Assembly (NCBI GenBank): GCA_040774885.1
Contig: JAXGTO010000007.1
Coordinates: 1 to 64,000 of the forward strand
From: JAXGTO01 sp040774885
GTDB taxonomy: Bacteria; Actinomycetota; Coriobacteriia; Coriobacteriales; Eggerthellaceae
Direction of reading: 5' to 3'
DNA: 64,000 bases
Each line of letters starts with the position of its first letter. The stretch's first letter is position 1. Shown one piece after another: positions 34,167 through 42,908 of the stretch. The notes under the pieces are model-generated. The model worked only from the letters and a program-made list of their open reading frames with translations. It made no database searches and was not told where the DNA came from. The position numbers and the translations under genes were made by a program.

Positions 34167-34888
34167 GATTGTTCCTCTCTTGCATTGATGGCGGATGGTT
34201 CCTGTGCGTGCGCCGGAATGACTTCGCCCAAATGCTCTATCGCTGAAAGAACCACATCTACCAAGGCTACGAAAAAGCATGAGCCATTGGGCAGTGACAG
34301 CAGTTTCAGCCGATAGTGGGTAAGCCATCCGAAGCGCTCTTGCGCGAATTGGCCAGCCTGCTGCACCATTCCCGAACGAAGCATCACGGCAACCATGTCG
34401 GTTTCCAGCGATAGATGGTCGGGGTAGGCACGGAAGGCATCCGGCAGCGTGAGGCCCATGGAAACTATCATGTCTCCCATGTAGCGGGCCGATTCACCGC
34501 CGTAGGCACCCGATGCATGTGCGGAGAACGGAATCGAGCATGCCAGATTGGAATCGTCGCGGTACAGCGATTCGACGGGCATCGCGCTTTGGGGCAACCC
34601 TCCGGTGAAGTGCTGGGCGCAAAACGTCCGGTACTCCTGGTAACTGGGAGGATTGTGAAGCGCCTCGACTGCACGAGCGGCAAGGCATTCGGAAAGCGAA
34701 CCGCAACCCGTTGCCACGCGGCAGGCTTCCAAGAAGCCGGCCCATGAGCGGCATTCGGTCATCGCCGTCCATTCGGCTTCGGACGCGCCACCGAAACAAC
34801 GCGAAATAACGGAGTACGCTTCGGCCGTACGCAGCGGGTCGATGGCCCAACTGGCTGATTGTTCTTTTCTCCTACGCATGATCGGCAT
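34148..34888 (-). CDS. TorD-family molybdoenzyme chaperone
   Basis: The 246-residue, all-helical protein has TorD/DmsD-type features, with FxxHxSG-like segments weakly present and the length of the family. It should bind the Tat leader of the downstream catalytic subunit and guard cofactor insertion. Its gene lies between a Fe-S protein gene (four bases upstream) and the catalytic subunit gene, which it overlaps. This is the usual place for a dedicated chaperone. Identity is supported by context more than by strong motifs. Confidence 0.78.
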   Translation of the reverse strand: MPIMRRRKEQSASWAIDPLRTAEAYSVISRCFGGASEAEWTAMTECRSWAGFLEACRVATGCGSLSECLAARAVEALHNPPSYQEYRTFCAQHFTGGLPQSAMPVESLYRDDSNLACSIPFSAHASGAYGGESARYMGDMIVSMGLTLPDAFRAYPDHLSLETDMVAVMLRSGMVQQAGQFAQERFGWLTHYRLKLLSLPNGSCFFVALVDVVLSAIEHLGEVIPAHAQEPSAINAREEQSCQITQ

Positions 34889-34891
34889 CCG

Positions 34892-35626
34892 CTAGCGAAC
34901 GAGTCCGCCGGTCAGTTCTTCGGTCGAGACAATGCCCTTGGTGATGCACTCTTCGGCAATGTCTTGCCAATCGATGAACTGGATGGCGCCATTGGGGCAC
35001 TGCTCGGCACAACGGCCGCACGAAATGCACTTGGTGGAAACGCCGGCGGATTCATCAACGACGGGCATGTTCCAGGGGCACGACTCGTGGCACATGCCGC
35101 AACCGATGCACTTGGAGGTGTCGATGGTGCGCGCTCCGGTCTTGGAGTCGGAATAGATGGCATGCACCGGGCAGTTCTTGGCGCACTGCGGATCTTCGCA
35201 CTGGCGACAACTCTTGATGGTGAACTGGCAGTTGCCATAGATACCGTCTTTGGTATCGGGGCTGGTGCCGTAATTGTAATTGGGCCACACGCGGACGCGC
35301 GCGGTCTGTTGGCTGACGTGGCCGTCATTGCGCAGGCTGCACATCATCTCGCAGCGCTGGCAACCGGAGCAACGGCCGCGGTCGGTGACGATCATCTTGA
35401 GCGGGGTGGTGGAAATCTCGATGCGACCGGAATCGATGAGATCTTGCGCCACGCCCCATTTGCCCAGGACGCCGCCTATGATGAGGCCGCCGACACCGCA
35501 CCCGGCCATTGCCAGGACGTCGCGACGGGTCACGGTTTTCTTCTTGGAGTTTGCGGTGGAATCGGAATCCCCAGCGACCGGTGCGGTCTTCTGGGCATCC
35601 TCGTTCTGCAGATTGGTATCTGACAT
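34892..35626 (-). CDS. Tat-exported 4Fe-4S dicluster protein (YdhY/PsrB-like)
   Basis: The 244-residue protein has a Tat signal (TRRDVLAMAGCGVGG near residue 33). Four cysteine groups follow: CSGCQRCEMMCS, CRQCEDPQCAKNCP, CIGCGMCHESCP and CISCGRCAEQCP. It should carry electrons on the outer face of the membrane. It heads the minus-strand Psr/Phs-like operon but is also divergent from the aldehyde oxidoreductase-type gene, much as ydhY accompanies ydhV in E. coli. Either enzyme could be its partner. A Cys in the signal region (AGCG) might instead allow lipid attachment. Confidence 0.88.
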   Translation of the reverse strand: MSDTNLQNEDAQKTAPVAGDSDSTANSKKKTVTRRDVLAMAGCGVGGLIIGGVLGKWGVAQDLIDSGRIEISTTPLKMIVTDRGRCSGCQRCEMMCSLRNDGHVSQQTARVRVWPNYNYGTSPDTKDGIYGNCQFTIKSCRQCEDPQCAKNCPVHAIYSDSKTGARTIDTSKCIGCGMCHESCPWNMPVVDESAGVSTKCISCGRCAEQCPNGAIQFIDWQDIAEECITKGIVSTEELTGGLVR

Positions 35627-35956
35627 ACGCTCTTCTCCCCCTCACTTCCTTCTTGTCTGTGAAGCTCTCTCTTTCGCGCTCCCAGCCGATGTCTGATCGA
35701 CCTGCGCGCTCTCCCTCTCCTGCAAAATGGACATCACACAACATTTGGAATTGTGCCCTCTTCACGCGTGCGCGCATCACCTGCTTGAAGGTAAAACCTG
35801 CAACCACCTGCGTTTTCTGCAATTACCCCCAAAGAGGGTATGGACGTCATTCGCACCGCAGCATACTTACCGTCGACGAATCGATATTCGTCACTCCAGA
35901 TGTTCCTCTCCGGGATTCACACAACAGAAATCACCGAGGAGATTTGGAGAATCAAC
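35627..35956. promoter_or_regulatory. Divergent control region between the Fe-S operon and the AOR gene
   Basis: This 330-bp spacer holds no gene. Notable elements are TACCCCC-AAA-GAGGGTA (35824-35840), a CATACT -10-like box 22 bp further on (35862-35867), and the dyad GACGAAT-CGAT-ATTCGTC (35875-35892). The AOR gene's ribosome site GGAGA lies near 35946. TACCCC half-sites in opposed orientation resemble operators of NarL/LuxR-type regulators. Such a regulator gene lies at 38279. Confidence 0.72.
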
Positions 35957-38086
35957 ATGGCTGATACGAAGTCGTATGGCTGGGCTGGGAAGATTCTGCG
36001 CGTCAATCTGACCACAGGATCCATCACCACCGAGCCCACCGACCCCTACAAGGCCTACATAGGCGGCATGGGGCTGGCCAACAAGATCATGTATGACGAA
36101 GTGCCCGCGGGCACCGAACCGTTCTCTCCCGAGAACAAGGTCGTTTTCGCCGTCGGCCCGCTGACGGCATCCGGCGTGCCCCTGGCCGGGCGCACCACCA
36201 TCTGCAGCCTTTCCACCTTCACCAAGGACCACCTGGTGGTCGACGCCCACTGCGGCGGCATGATCGGCGCCAAGCTCAAGATGAGCGGGCACGACGCGCT
36301 GGTGGTCGAGGGCAAGGCCAGCAAGCCCGTCTACATCAACATCGTCAACGACAAGGTAGAGATCAAGGATGCTGCCGGCATCTGGGGCCTGGGCACCCGC
36401 GAGGCCACCGAGGCGCTGTGCCGCAAGGAGAGCGTCAAGGCCTGCGTGGCCACCATCGGCCCGGCCGGTGAGAACATGGTCCCCTACGCGGTCATCATCA
36501 ACGCCCGCAACCACAGCGCCGGCGCCGGCACGGGCGCGGTCCTGGGTTCCAAGAACTGCAAGGCCGTGGTCATCGAGGGCGACGGTCCCGTGTACGTGAA
36601 GGACCCGCAGAAGGTGGCCGACCTCTCCGACTACATGCTGCGCGAGGTCATCGGATCCAACAACAACCACGTGGTCCCCTCCACCCAGCAGGAATGGGCG
36701 GAATACTACGACGAGGGTTCGCGCTGGACGGCCCAGAAGGGCGTCAAGTGGGAACTGGCCGAAGGCGGCGCGCTCGACACGGGCAGCCCGTTCGGCGGCG
36801 ACGAGCCCAAGCCCGGCGAGCTCAACACCGTGGGCTACCGTTGCATGAAATCCACCAAGGACCTGGGCAAGGCAGCCAGCAAGTACACCATCAAGATGAA
36901 CGGCTGCCACAGCTGCCCCATCCATTGCTACAGCGACCTGCGCAATGAAGACAGCAAGGAAAAGGGCGGTTACGAGACCACGGGCAACACCTGTGCAGCA
37001 AACTTCCCCTGGCTCTACCTCAACAGCATCTTGAAGACCAGCGACACCATCAAGGACAACCCGGATGCTTTCATCCTGTGGAACAACGTCATCACCTCGA
37101 AGATGGACGACGAGGGCCTGTGGTGCAACTACGCGCAGCTCTATCGCGACATCGCCCACTGCGTGAAAGACGGCGTGTTCGAAAAGGCGCTGCCGGCCGA
37201 TGAGTACGCCCAGTATGACTGGGATAAGTTCAACAAGAGCGACCCCACCATCATGGTTCAGATCATCGATGCCATCGTGCAGAAGAAGGGCGAGATCGCT
37301 TATTTGGGTCACGGCCCGTTCGTATGGTGCGAGCGCTGGAACGACCAGGATTGGTTCAACACCAAGGCTTCCCAGCTCATCAGCCCGCGCGGCTGGCCCG
37401 TGCACCATGCTTTGGAGTGCTTCGGCCAGGTAGGCGAGCTCTACAACATGATGTTCAACCGCGACGACATGATCCACTCCGCCGTCAACTTCCAGGGTTG
37501 CGGCCTGCCCTACGAGATCAAGCAGCAGATCGCAGAAGAGGTCTGGGGCGGCGCCGATGCCATCGACCCCGAAAAGGATTACACGCCGATGAACGAGCAC
37601 AAGGCGAACTTCGCCTGGTGGAGCATCGTCACCGACGTGCTGCATGACAGCCTGACCCTGTGCAACTGGGTATGGCCGATGACCATGAGCCCCACCAAGA
37701 CGCGCGATTACCGCGGCGACTTGGACCTGGAAGCGGACTTCTACAAGGCCGTTACCGGCGAGGACGTGACCACCGACGACCTGTATGAAGCGGGTGCCAA
37801 GATCATGACCCTGCAGCGCTGCAACACCATGCGCGGCATGGGCACCGACGACTTTCGCAACGTGCACGACGTGTACACCGAATGGTCGTTCACGCAGGAT
37901 CCGGACATCCCGGTGTTCACCAAGGGCACCATCAAGATGGACAAAGACGACATGCAGACCGCTCTGACCATGCTGTACAAGAAGTTCGGCTGGGACGAGA
38001 CCAAGGGCTGCCCCACCGCCGAGCTGCTGGACAGCTACGACATGGGCGACGTCAAAGCAGACCTGCAGAGCCACGGCCTGATGTAA
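35957..38086 (+). CDS. Aldehyde:ferredoxin oxidoreductase-type enzyme (W/Mo-bispterin)
   Basis: The 709-residue protein is of the AOR family. The N-terminal beta domain carries GGRTT-type and SAGAGTGAVLGSKNCKAV signatures near residues 90 and 190. The 4Fe-4S cysteines are in CHSCPIHC (near 317) with the fourth in SLTLCNWVWP (near 568). Its length is closer to YdhV (about 700) than to true AOR (about 605). The family oxidises aldehydes or reduces acids with a tungsten- or molybdenum-pterin. Substrate is unknown. ATG 35957 follows a TTGGAG site. The N-terminal ADTKSYGWAGKILRVN start is typical. Confidence 0.92.
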   Translation: MADTKSYGWAGKILRVNLTTGSITTEPTDPYKAYIGGMGLANKIMYDEVPAGTEPFSPENKVVFAVGPLTASGVPLAGRTTICSLSTFTKDHLVVDAHCGGMIGAKLKMSGHDALVVEGKASKPVYINIVNDKVEIKDAAGIWGLGTREATEALCRKESVKACVATIGPAGENMVPYAVIINARNHSAGAGTGAVLGSKNCKAVVIEGDGPVYVKDPQKVADLSDYMLREVIGSNNNHVVPSTQQEWAEYYDEGSRWTAQKGVKWELAEGGALDTGSPFGGDEPKPGELNTVGYRCMKSTKDLGKAASKYTIKMNGCHSCPIHCYSDLRNEDSKEKGGYETTGNTCAANFPWLYLNSILKTSDTIKDNPDAFILWNNVITSKMDDEGLWCNYAQLYRDIAHCVKDGVFEKALPADEYAQYDWDKFNKSDPTIMVQIIDAIVQKKGEIAYLGHGPFVWCERWNDQDWFNTKASQLISPRGWPVHHALECFGQVGELYNMMFNRDDMIHSAVNFQGCGLPYEIKQQIAEEVWGGADAIDPEKDYTPMNEHKANFAWWSIVTDVLHDSLTLCNWVWPMTMSPTKTRDYRGDLDLEADFYKAVTGEDVTTDDLYEAGAKIMTLQRCNTMRGMGTDDFRNVHDVYTEWSFTQDPDIPVFTKGTIKMDKDDMQTALTMLYKKFGWDETKGCPTAELLDSYDMGDVKADLQSHGLM

Positions 38087-38112
38087 GGCCTGCGGCATAT
38101 CCGCAGCAAGCG

Positions 38113-38150
38113 AAGGAGGCGCATCGGAATATCCGGTGCGCCTCCTTTTT
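38113..38150 (+). terminator. Intrinsic terminator after the AOR gene
   Basis: AAGGAGGCGCATCGG (38113-38127) pairs with CCGGTGCGCCTCCTT (38133-38147, one wobble) around AATAT and runs into TTTTT. It is a strong intrinsic terminator 27 bases after the stop. Confidence 0.88.
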
Positions 38151-38278
38151 ATGCGTCTGCGCCGTCAGCGCCCGCAGCAACCCGATGCTTGCATCCCTTG
38201 GTTCATTCGCCCTGCTGCGCCCGATGCCGCGGCATCGAAAGAGTCATCATCGAACTGCGCTTCGACTGGCGCATTGGG

Positions 38279-39829
38279 CTACGACGTGTAGTCCTGCAGG
38301 TAGTCCAAGATGTCTTGGCGGGAATGCAGACCCGTCTTCGAATAGATGCGCTTGATATGCGCATGCACGGTGTCGGGGGAGATGAAGAGCTCTTCCGAAA
38401 CCTTCTTCTGCGTATAGCCCAACGCATACAACGAGAGAACCTCGATTTCGCGGTCAGACAGCATGAATTGCGCGCCCATTTCTTCGGCATTGTGCTGCAT
38501 AGTGGCCTGTCGCAGGCCGCTGAACCCCTCAACGTCGCTATCGATGCCCATAAGGCGCTCCAACGGCACCTTGCGCGCCGGCTCTCCCTGCACTGCCGGC
38601 AAGCTATCGGTTCTGAGCACTCTGATGAGCATCAAGAACATGAACTGCGTGGACAGCATGAGCAGCCCCGCCATGAGCGCGCACATGGCGGGCCCGTTGG
38701 GACCAACGAAGGCGGACAGCGGACCCAGCGCCATACGGGCAAGAGCGCGCGGCAGCAAAAATGCCGCAAATCCGCCGATGCAGTAATAGTACGGGTCACG
38801 ATGCCCGAAGTTCATGAACGAAAGCATGATGTACCAGGTGAACACCACCATCATGGCGTTGAGCGACGTCGTGAACACCGCACCCACTTGAAGCGAGTCC
38901 GGGAAAAACGTGTACATGATGATAGCCACGCACGCCAACGCCTGCATGACGATCCATATGCCCACGGTCATGACGCTTTCAACCTTGCGCAGTACCAGAA
39001 AGACAACCGCCACGCAGATGACGATAACCAGCAGCATATAGGCAATTCGGGTGCCCAACGTGAAGGCAATGGAATTGCCCGCAGGATACCCACGCAGCAT
39101 ACCGATTACCAGAGACATGACCCCGACGCCCAAAGCGGTGGCAACCAAAAAGCGTTTGTTGGCGATGGTTCCCTTGACGAAAGACTGATAGTCGTCGCTT
39201 TGGTTGGGCGAATCGATCTGCACCGGCAAAGGGCGCTTGCGGGCGGCCACGATGAGCGGCAGCTGCGCAAGAGCGAATACTGCAGCAACGATATTGGCAA
39301 CCAAGGCCGGAAGCAACGCCGTGATGAACAACAGGACTTCGCTGATAGCCAGGGCAGAGAACAGGAAGACCACCGCGGTGGTGGTGGAAGCGCCGCGACC
39401 CCGGCGCAGCCAATACGACAGCGTGAGAATGCCGATAAGCTCATTGACGGCATTGAGGATGAAACGCACCGTGGTGGATGCCCCGATCTGGGGAACGAGC
39501 GACAAAGCAACCAAGACCACCGTCTGGATGACGATGCACGCGTACATGATGAGAGTGGTACGACGACGCCCCAGGTGGACGTCACGCCCTAAGAAAATGA
39601 ACAAAACGATAATCAGGGGAATCATGCTCACGATGGTGGCGCCATCGGTGAAAATGCCTTCATCGGTGCTTACGTAGCTGCCGTAGCTCCCCACAATGAT
39701 CGAAAGGCGCGCAAACACCAAGCCCAGCACCGTGGGCCAGAGAAAACCGACGGCCGCTCGGCCGCCGGGAACCTTCTTTTTTGCAACGGCTGCGCCATGA
39801 AGATGCGCCGAGTGCTCGGTTTTCGCCAC
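38279..39829 (-). CDS. Membrane-anchored LuxR-family transcriptional regulator
   Basis: The 516-residue protein has 10-12 hydrophobic helices over residues 25-420, an MFS-like membrane sensor layout. It ends in a LuxR/NarL winged helix (LSDREIEVLSLYALGYTQKKVSEELFISPDTVHAHIKRIY, about 452-491). Such membrane-LuxR hybrids are greatly expanded in Eggerthellaceae, often beside molybdoenzyme genes induced by their substrate. It lies between the AOR gene and the NifX-like gene and is the natural candidate to bind the TACCCCC motifs at 35824 and 40399. The start is GTG 39829, after GGAGGGG. Confidence 0.92.
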   Translation of the reverse strand: MAKTEHSAHLHGAAVAKKKVPGGRAAVGFLWPTVLGLVFARLSIIVGSYGSYVSTDEGIFTDGATIVSMIPLIIVLFIFLGRDVHLGRRRTTLIMYACIVIQTVVLVALSLVPQIGASTTVRFILNAVNELIGILTLSYWLRRGRGASTTTAVVFLFSALAISEVLLFITALLPALVANIVAAVFALAQLPLIVAARKRPLPVQIDSPNQSDDYQSFVKGTIANKRFLVATALGVGVMSLVIGMLRGYPAGNSIAFTLGTRIAYMLLVIVICVAVVFLVLRKVESVMTVGIWIVMQALACVAIIMYTFFPDSLQVGAVFTTSLNAMMVVFTWYIMLSFMNFGHRDPYYYCIGGFAAFLLPRALARMALGPLSAFVGPNGPAMCALMAGLLMLSTQFMFLMLIRVLRTDSLPAVQGEPARKVPLERLMGIDSDVEGFSGLRQATMQHNAEEMGAQFMLSDREIEVLSLYALGYTQKKVSEELFISPDTVHAHIKRIYSKTGLHSRQDILDYLQDYTS

Positions 39830-40002
39830 GCAGTCCCCCTCCAGTAGAGTGCGTCACCCTGCTCGTCTTACCTCCATCCTACCATTACCTGCAAGCACCT
39901 CAGCCGCTCTCAACGGCACCGTCTGCCAACACGCCCCCTTGACGGCGAACAGCCGGCAGGTAAAGTACTCGGTGACATATCGCCGTGCCCAAAGGAGCGC
40001 AC

Positions 40003-40368
40003 ATGAAGATCGCCATTCCCAGCGAGACCGATCAGGGCCTCGAGAGCATTCGCAGCGGACACTTCGGACATACACCCTATTTCACCATCGTCACCATCGA
40101 GGATGGAAAGGTAACCGGAGCAGAAACGATCAAGAACGTCGACCATGACGTCGCTGGATGCGGCGGAGTCATCGAATACGTTTCGGGATTGGGCGTCGAC
40201 GGCATCTTGGCCGTGGGCATGGGCCGTCCGCCCCTGACCCATTTCACCGAAAACGGCGTGGACGTGTATTCCGAAACCCATACCCCCAAAGTAGGCGACG
40301 TCGCAGAGCTCTTCGCGCAGGGCAAGGTGGATCTGATGGATCCCGCCATGGCCTGCAACCATCACTGA
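40003..40368 (+). CDS. NifX/NifB-type cofactor-binding family protein
   Basis: The 121-residue protein belongs to the dinitrogenase iron-molybdenum cofactor family (Nif X/Y/B C-terminal fold). It shows RSGHFGHTPYFTIVTIEDGKV (about residues 18-38) and GVDGILAVGMGRPPLTHFTENGVDVY (about 69-94), with Cys near 53 and a His-His end. Relatives bind or carry metal-sulfur or Mo cofactors; stand-alone forms are common in anaerobes with molybdoenzymes. ATG 40003 follows AAAGGAG. Its position beside the AOR gene and an IscU-like gene suggests help with W/Mo or Fe-S cofactor supply. Confidence 0.88.
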   Translation: MKIAIPSETDQGLESIRSGHFGHTPYFTIVTIEDGKVTGAETIKNVDHDVAGCGGVIEYVSGLGVDGILAVGMGRPPLTHFTENGVDVYSETHTPKVGDVAELFAQGKVDLMDPAMACNHH

Positions 40369-40398
40369 GCACGCGTTTTCAGCCAACAATTCCTCCTT

Positions 40399-40443
40399 TA
40401 CCCCCAAACAGGGGAATCCCCTGCTATGCCTTGCAGGCATAAT
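40399..40443 (+). promoter_or_regulatory. Operator and promoter of the 40467 gene
   Basis: TACCCCC-AAA-CAGGGGA (40399-40415) matches the motif upstream of the AOR gene. It overlaps a perfect 15-base palindrome, CAGGGGAATCCCCTG (40409-40423). A CATAAT -10-like box (40438-40443) lies 22-23 bp after the motif, the same spacing as at the AOR promoter. No good -35 box is seen, as expected for an activated promoter. Confidence 0.72.
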
Positions 40444-40466
40444 AACTGCTGGAAAAGGAGGCAACC

Positions 40467-41408
40467 GTGCAAGACGATGAACAGACGACGTCCGCAGACC
40501 AAGCAGCTGCTGCGCAAAGCGACGATGCACCGCAATCGGAGCCCGCTGCGGACGAAGCCGTAACGCCCGAAGACGACTATGATGCCGAAGCAGCCGAGCT
40601 CGAAGCGCTCCAAGCGGCTTTCGATGATATCAGAACGCAGTCGGCGGACAGCCAGTTGGTAACCCCGGCGCGCTGGACCGAACTCGATTTGGTTCCCAAG
40701 CACATGGAAGGCCAAGAATTCGTAGATCGGGTCTTCGATTGCCTGGCGATGGCGCAGGCCGTCGTAGCCGAGCGCGAACGTCGGGAAGAAGCGGAAAAGG
40801 CCGCTCACCCTGCAACGCCCAAACGCCACCCCGCAAAACCGCCGCTGGGCATGCCGCGCGCCGAACGTGAAGCCCTGGCTGCACAATGGGCTGCCCAAGA
40901 TGCGGCCGAAGCCGAAGCCAAGCCGGCGCAAGCCCAGCCCGCAACACCCGCCGAAACCGCAACGGCTGACGCAGACACCACCCAAACATCCGATACGTCC
41001 GATGTGCCCGAACCTCCCGTCCCCTGCGAGGACATAGCCTGGTTGGAAGGCGCACAGACCATGTATCTGTATTCGCGCGACAAGATGACCGACAACTATG
41101 CGCAGTGGTCGTACCTGGCCGCTGAAGACAATCCCGTCACCACCCTCGCCTTCTGCGCACGCGAGGAATCGCGCACCTACCCGCGCCCCATGGTGAGCCA
41201 CTCGCTCACCAACGAACCCTTTGACTTGACCGAAGACCAGATCGCCGCGGCTTGGGAAGAATTGAAAGCATCCGACGCTTTCAAAGATATCGACACCTGC
41301 CAAGCCAGCAACGGCGACGTGTACTATTTCTCGACCGACTATCTGAGCCCAGCTCAAGCAAAAGCGCTGGCCGAATGGCGCTCCGTCGAAAAGAAGATGA
41401 GCCCCTAG
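40467..41408 (+). CDS. Ala/Pro-rich protein of unknown function
   Basis: The 313-residue protein has an acidic low-complexity start (about residues 1-50). A helical segment follows (about 62-105), then a long Ala/Pro/Thr-rich linker (about 110-185). The C-terminal domain is folded (about 190-313), with WLEGAQTMYLYS and SHSLTNEPFDLTEDQIAAAWEEL. No membrane helix or catalytic motif is evident. Start is GTG 40467 after AAAAGGAGG. It shares a promoter motif with the AOR gene and sits between metal-cofactor genes, so it may be an accessory factor of that enzyme system. I do not recognise the family; a YdhW-like role is only a guess. Confidence 0.7.
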   Translation: MQDDEQTTSADQAAAAQSDDAPQSEPAADEAVTPEDDYDAEAAELEALQAAFDDIRTQSADSQLVTPARWTELDLVPKHMEGQEFVDRVFDCLAMAQAVVAERERREEAEKAAHPATPKRHPAKPPLGMPRAEREALAAQWAAQDAAEAEAKPAQAQPATPAETATADADTTQTSDTSDVPEPPVPCEDIAWLEGAQTMYLYSRDKMTDNYAQWSYLAAEDNPVTTLAFCAREESRTYPRPMVSHSLTNEPFDLTEDQIAAAWEELKASDAFKDIDTCQASNGDVYYFSTDYLSPAQAKALAEWRSVEKKMSP

Positions 41409-41461
41409 CCTGCAATCCCGCTTTCAGCCAGACCCGATCCGCACCCGCCCAAGGAGACCCC

Positions 41462-42067
41462 ATGCCCATCGATGATGTTCGCAACGTATACAAGGATATC
41501 GAAGACCGCCGCGTCATCCGTACCGAAGACGTCTACCAGATGCCCAACGAAAACGGCGTAGACGGCTACAGCGACAAGCTGTTGGCTGTAGTGGCCAACT
41601 ACTGCAACAGCGGCGTTCCGGAAGGCTGCAACGCACGCGGCATGGCCGGCAAGAGCAAGCGCGGCGAAGTGGCCTGCCAGCTGTTCGGTGAAGTGGACGG
41701 AGATACGCAAACCATCGAGGCCATCGGCTTCAAGAGCCGCGGCTGCATCGCCATGACGGCGTGCGCCAGCCAAATATGCAATCTGGTATACAAGAAGTCT
41801 TTCGATGAGGCCATGTCCATCACCGCCCAAGACCTGATCGACAGTCTGGACGGAGTCCCCGCGTCAAAACGCGATGCGGCGTACTTCGCCACCGAAGCGG
41901 TGCGCGCCATGATCGGCGATTATTACTTGACGACCTGCGGCTCTTCACTTGAAGAGCTCGACAGCCATGTTCCCTGCGAAACCAATGGCATAGCCTGCTT
42001 GATGTGCGAGCACTGCAGCTTGCGCGACCTGCACGTCGACGCCAAGTTCGGGGTCTTGGACGACTAG
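41462..42067 (+). CDS. IscU/NifU-like iron-sulfur scaffold protein
   Basis: The 201-residue protein has the IscU/NifU-N layout: a Cys near residue 37, a GCIAMTACAS loop (about 95-104) and the helix AMSITAQDLIDSLDGVPASKRDAAYFATEAVRAMI (about 118-152). In classic IscU the last metal ligand is in an HC motif; here the matching segment reads SKRDAAYF without Cys, so it differs. The C-terminus adds a CLMCEHC motif (about 180-186), which may bind a metal. It is probably a specialised scaffold for the neighbouring Fe-S and W/Mo enzymes. ATG 41462 follows AAGGAG. Confidence 0.82.
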   Translation: MPIDDVRNVYKDIEDRRVIRTEDVYQMPNENGVDGYSDKLLAVVANYCNSGVPEGCNARGMAGKSKRGEVACQLFGEVDGDTQTIEAIGFKSRGCIAMTACASQICNLVYKKSFDEAMSITAQDLIDSLDGVPASKRDAAYFATEAVRAMIGDYYLTTCGSSLEELDSHVPCETNGIACLMCEHCSLRDLHVDAKFGVLDD

Positions 42068-42894
42068 TTCAGGCCCTCCAGCCAACCGGGACGCTCCACG
42101 CGCATCTTCTGGACCCCATGGCCGAAGACGCCGCTGGCAAATCCGCTGGTAACGGCGTGCTTGGCACACTCGATATCATCGACCACAGAACCGGCCATGC
42201 AGTCCACGCCATAGTCGTAAAGCACCGGCGCAGGCAGCACGCTGGGTCCCACCAAAACAACGCTGCCGCCGCCGCTGCGCGCCAGTTCCAGCAACCGCGG
42301 CATGGTCTTGTTGGTCAGGGTGATTCCCGTCATGAACGTGAAGTCCTGCGACGGAATGACGTATTCGCATGCGGGATCGGGATAATCGTCGCCGCGCGGA
42401 TCGCGCTCCAGCACGGTAAGCTCGCATTCGTCAGCCAGACGCTCGATCATGGGGAAATGCCCCACCACGGTAACCTTCTTGCCCGCGCACAGGCCGCGAT
42501 ACAGTTCGAATCCGTCGTTTGATGCCCGGCTTTCAACCTTCATGCCCACCGCAGCGGCGTTCTCGGGCGTGGAATACCAGGCATTGAGCGCGGCAACGCC
42601 CACGCTAGCTTCCAGAAAGTTCCAGCTGACGGCACGACACGCCAAGTCACGCAGGGTCATTCCCGCAGAATCCTCGGACAAGCCATAGTTCCCCCGGCCT
42701 CCGCGCACCACCATGGACATTCCGCAACCGCTTTCGGCTTCCACCAATATGCAATGCATGCCGATGGTGACTTCCTTGACCCCGATATCCTCGGGCACAC
42801 CGCCTATCAGGTCTTTATACAGGTTCCATGCGGCGGGCAACTGCGAAACCGCCTGCCAGTCAAGGGATTCTTCGTTCATTCCAGTTGCAGGCAT
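42064..42894 (-). CDS. DUF364/DUF4213 Rossmann-like protein
   Basis: The 276-residue protein has an N-terminal DUF4213-type part (GCGMSMVVRGGRGNYGLSED, about residues 55-74). A Rossmann-like DUF364 domain follows (VTVVGHFPMIERL near 140 and GGGSVVLVGPSVLPAPVLYDYGVDCMAGSVVDD near 208-240). DUF364 proteins are linked to heavy-metal chelate or molybdenum handling in other genomes, but no activity is proven. It is convergent with the IscU-like gene and the two stop codons overlap by four bases. ATG 42894 follows GGAAGGAAG. Confidence 0.82.
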   Translation of the reverse strand: MPATGMNEESLDWQAVSQLPAAWNLYKDLIGGVPEDIGVKEVTIGMHCILVEAESGCGMSMVVRGGRGNYGLSEDSAGMTLRDLACRAVSWNFLEASVGVAALNAWYSTPENAAAVGMKVESRASNDGFELYRGLCAGKKVTVVGHFPMIERLADECELTVLERDPRGDDYPDPACEYVIPSQDFTFMTGITLTNKTMPRLLELARSGGGSVVLVGPSVLPAPVLYDYGVDCMAGSVVDDIECAKHAVTSGFASGVFGHGVQKMRVERPGWLEGLN

Positions 42895-42908
42895 TGATAA
42901 CTTCCTTC

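Noticed and set aside
35891..38098. A 735-codon open frame antisense to the AOR-type gene
   Set aside because: The plus strand encodes clear AOR motifs. The antisense product is low-complexity (His/Val/Ala rich) and is a by-product of GC-rich codon use.
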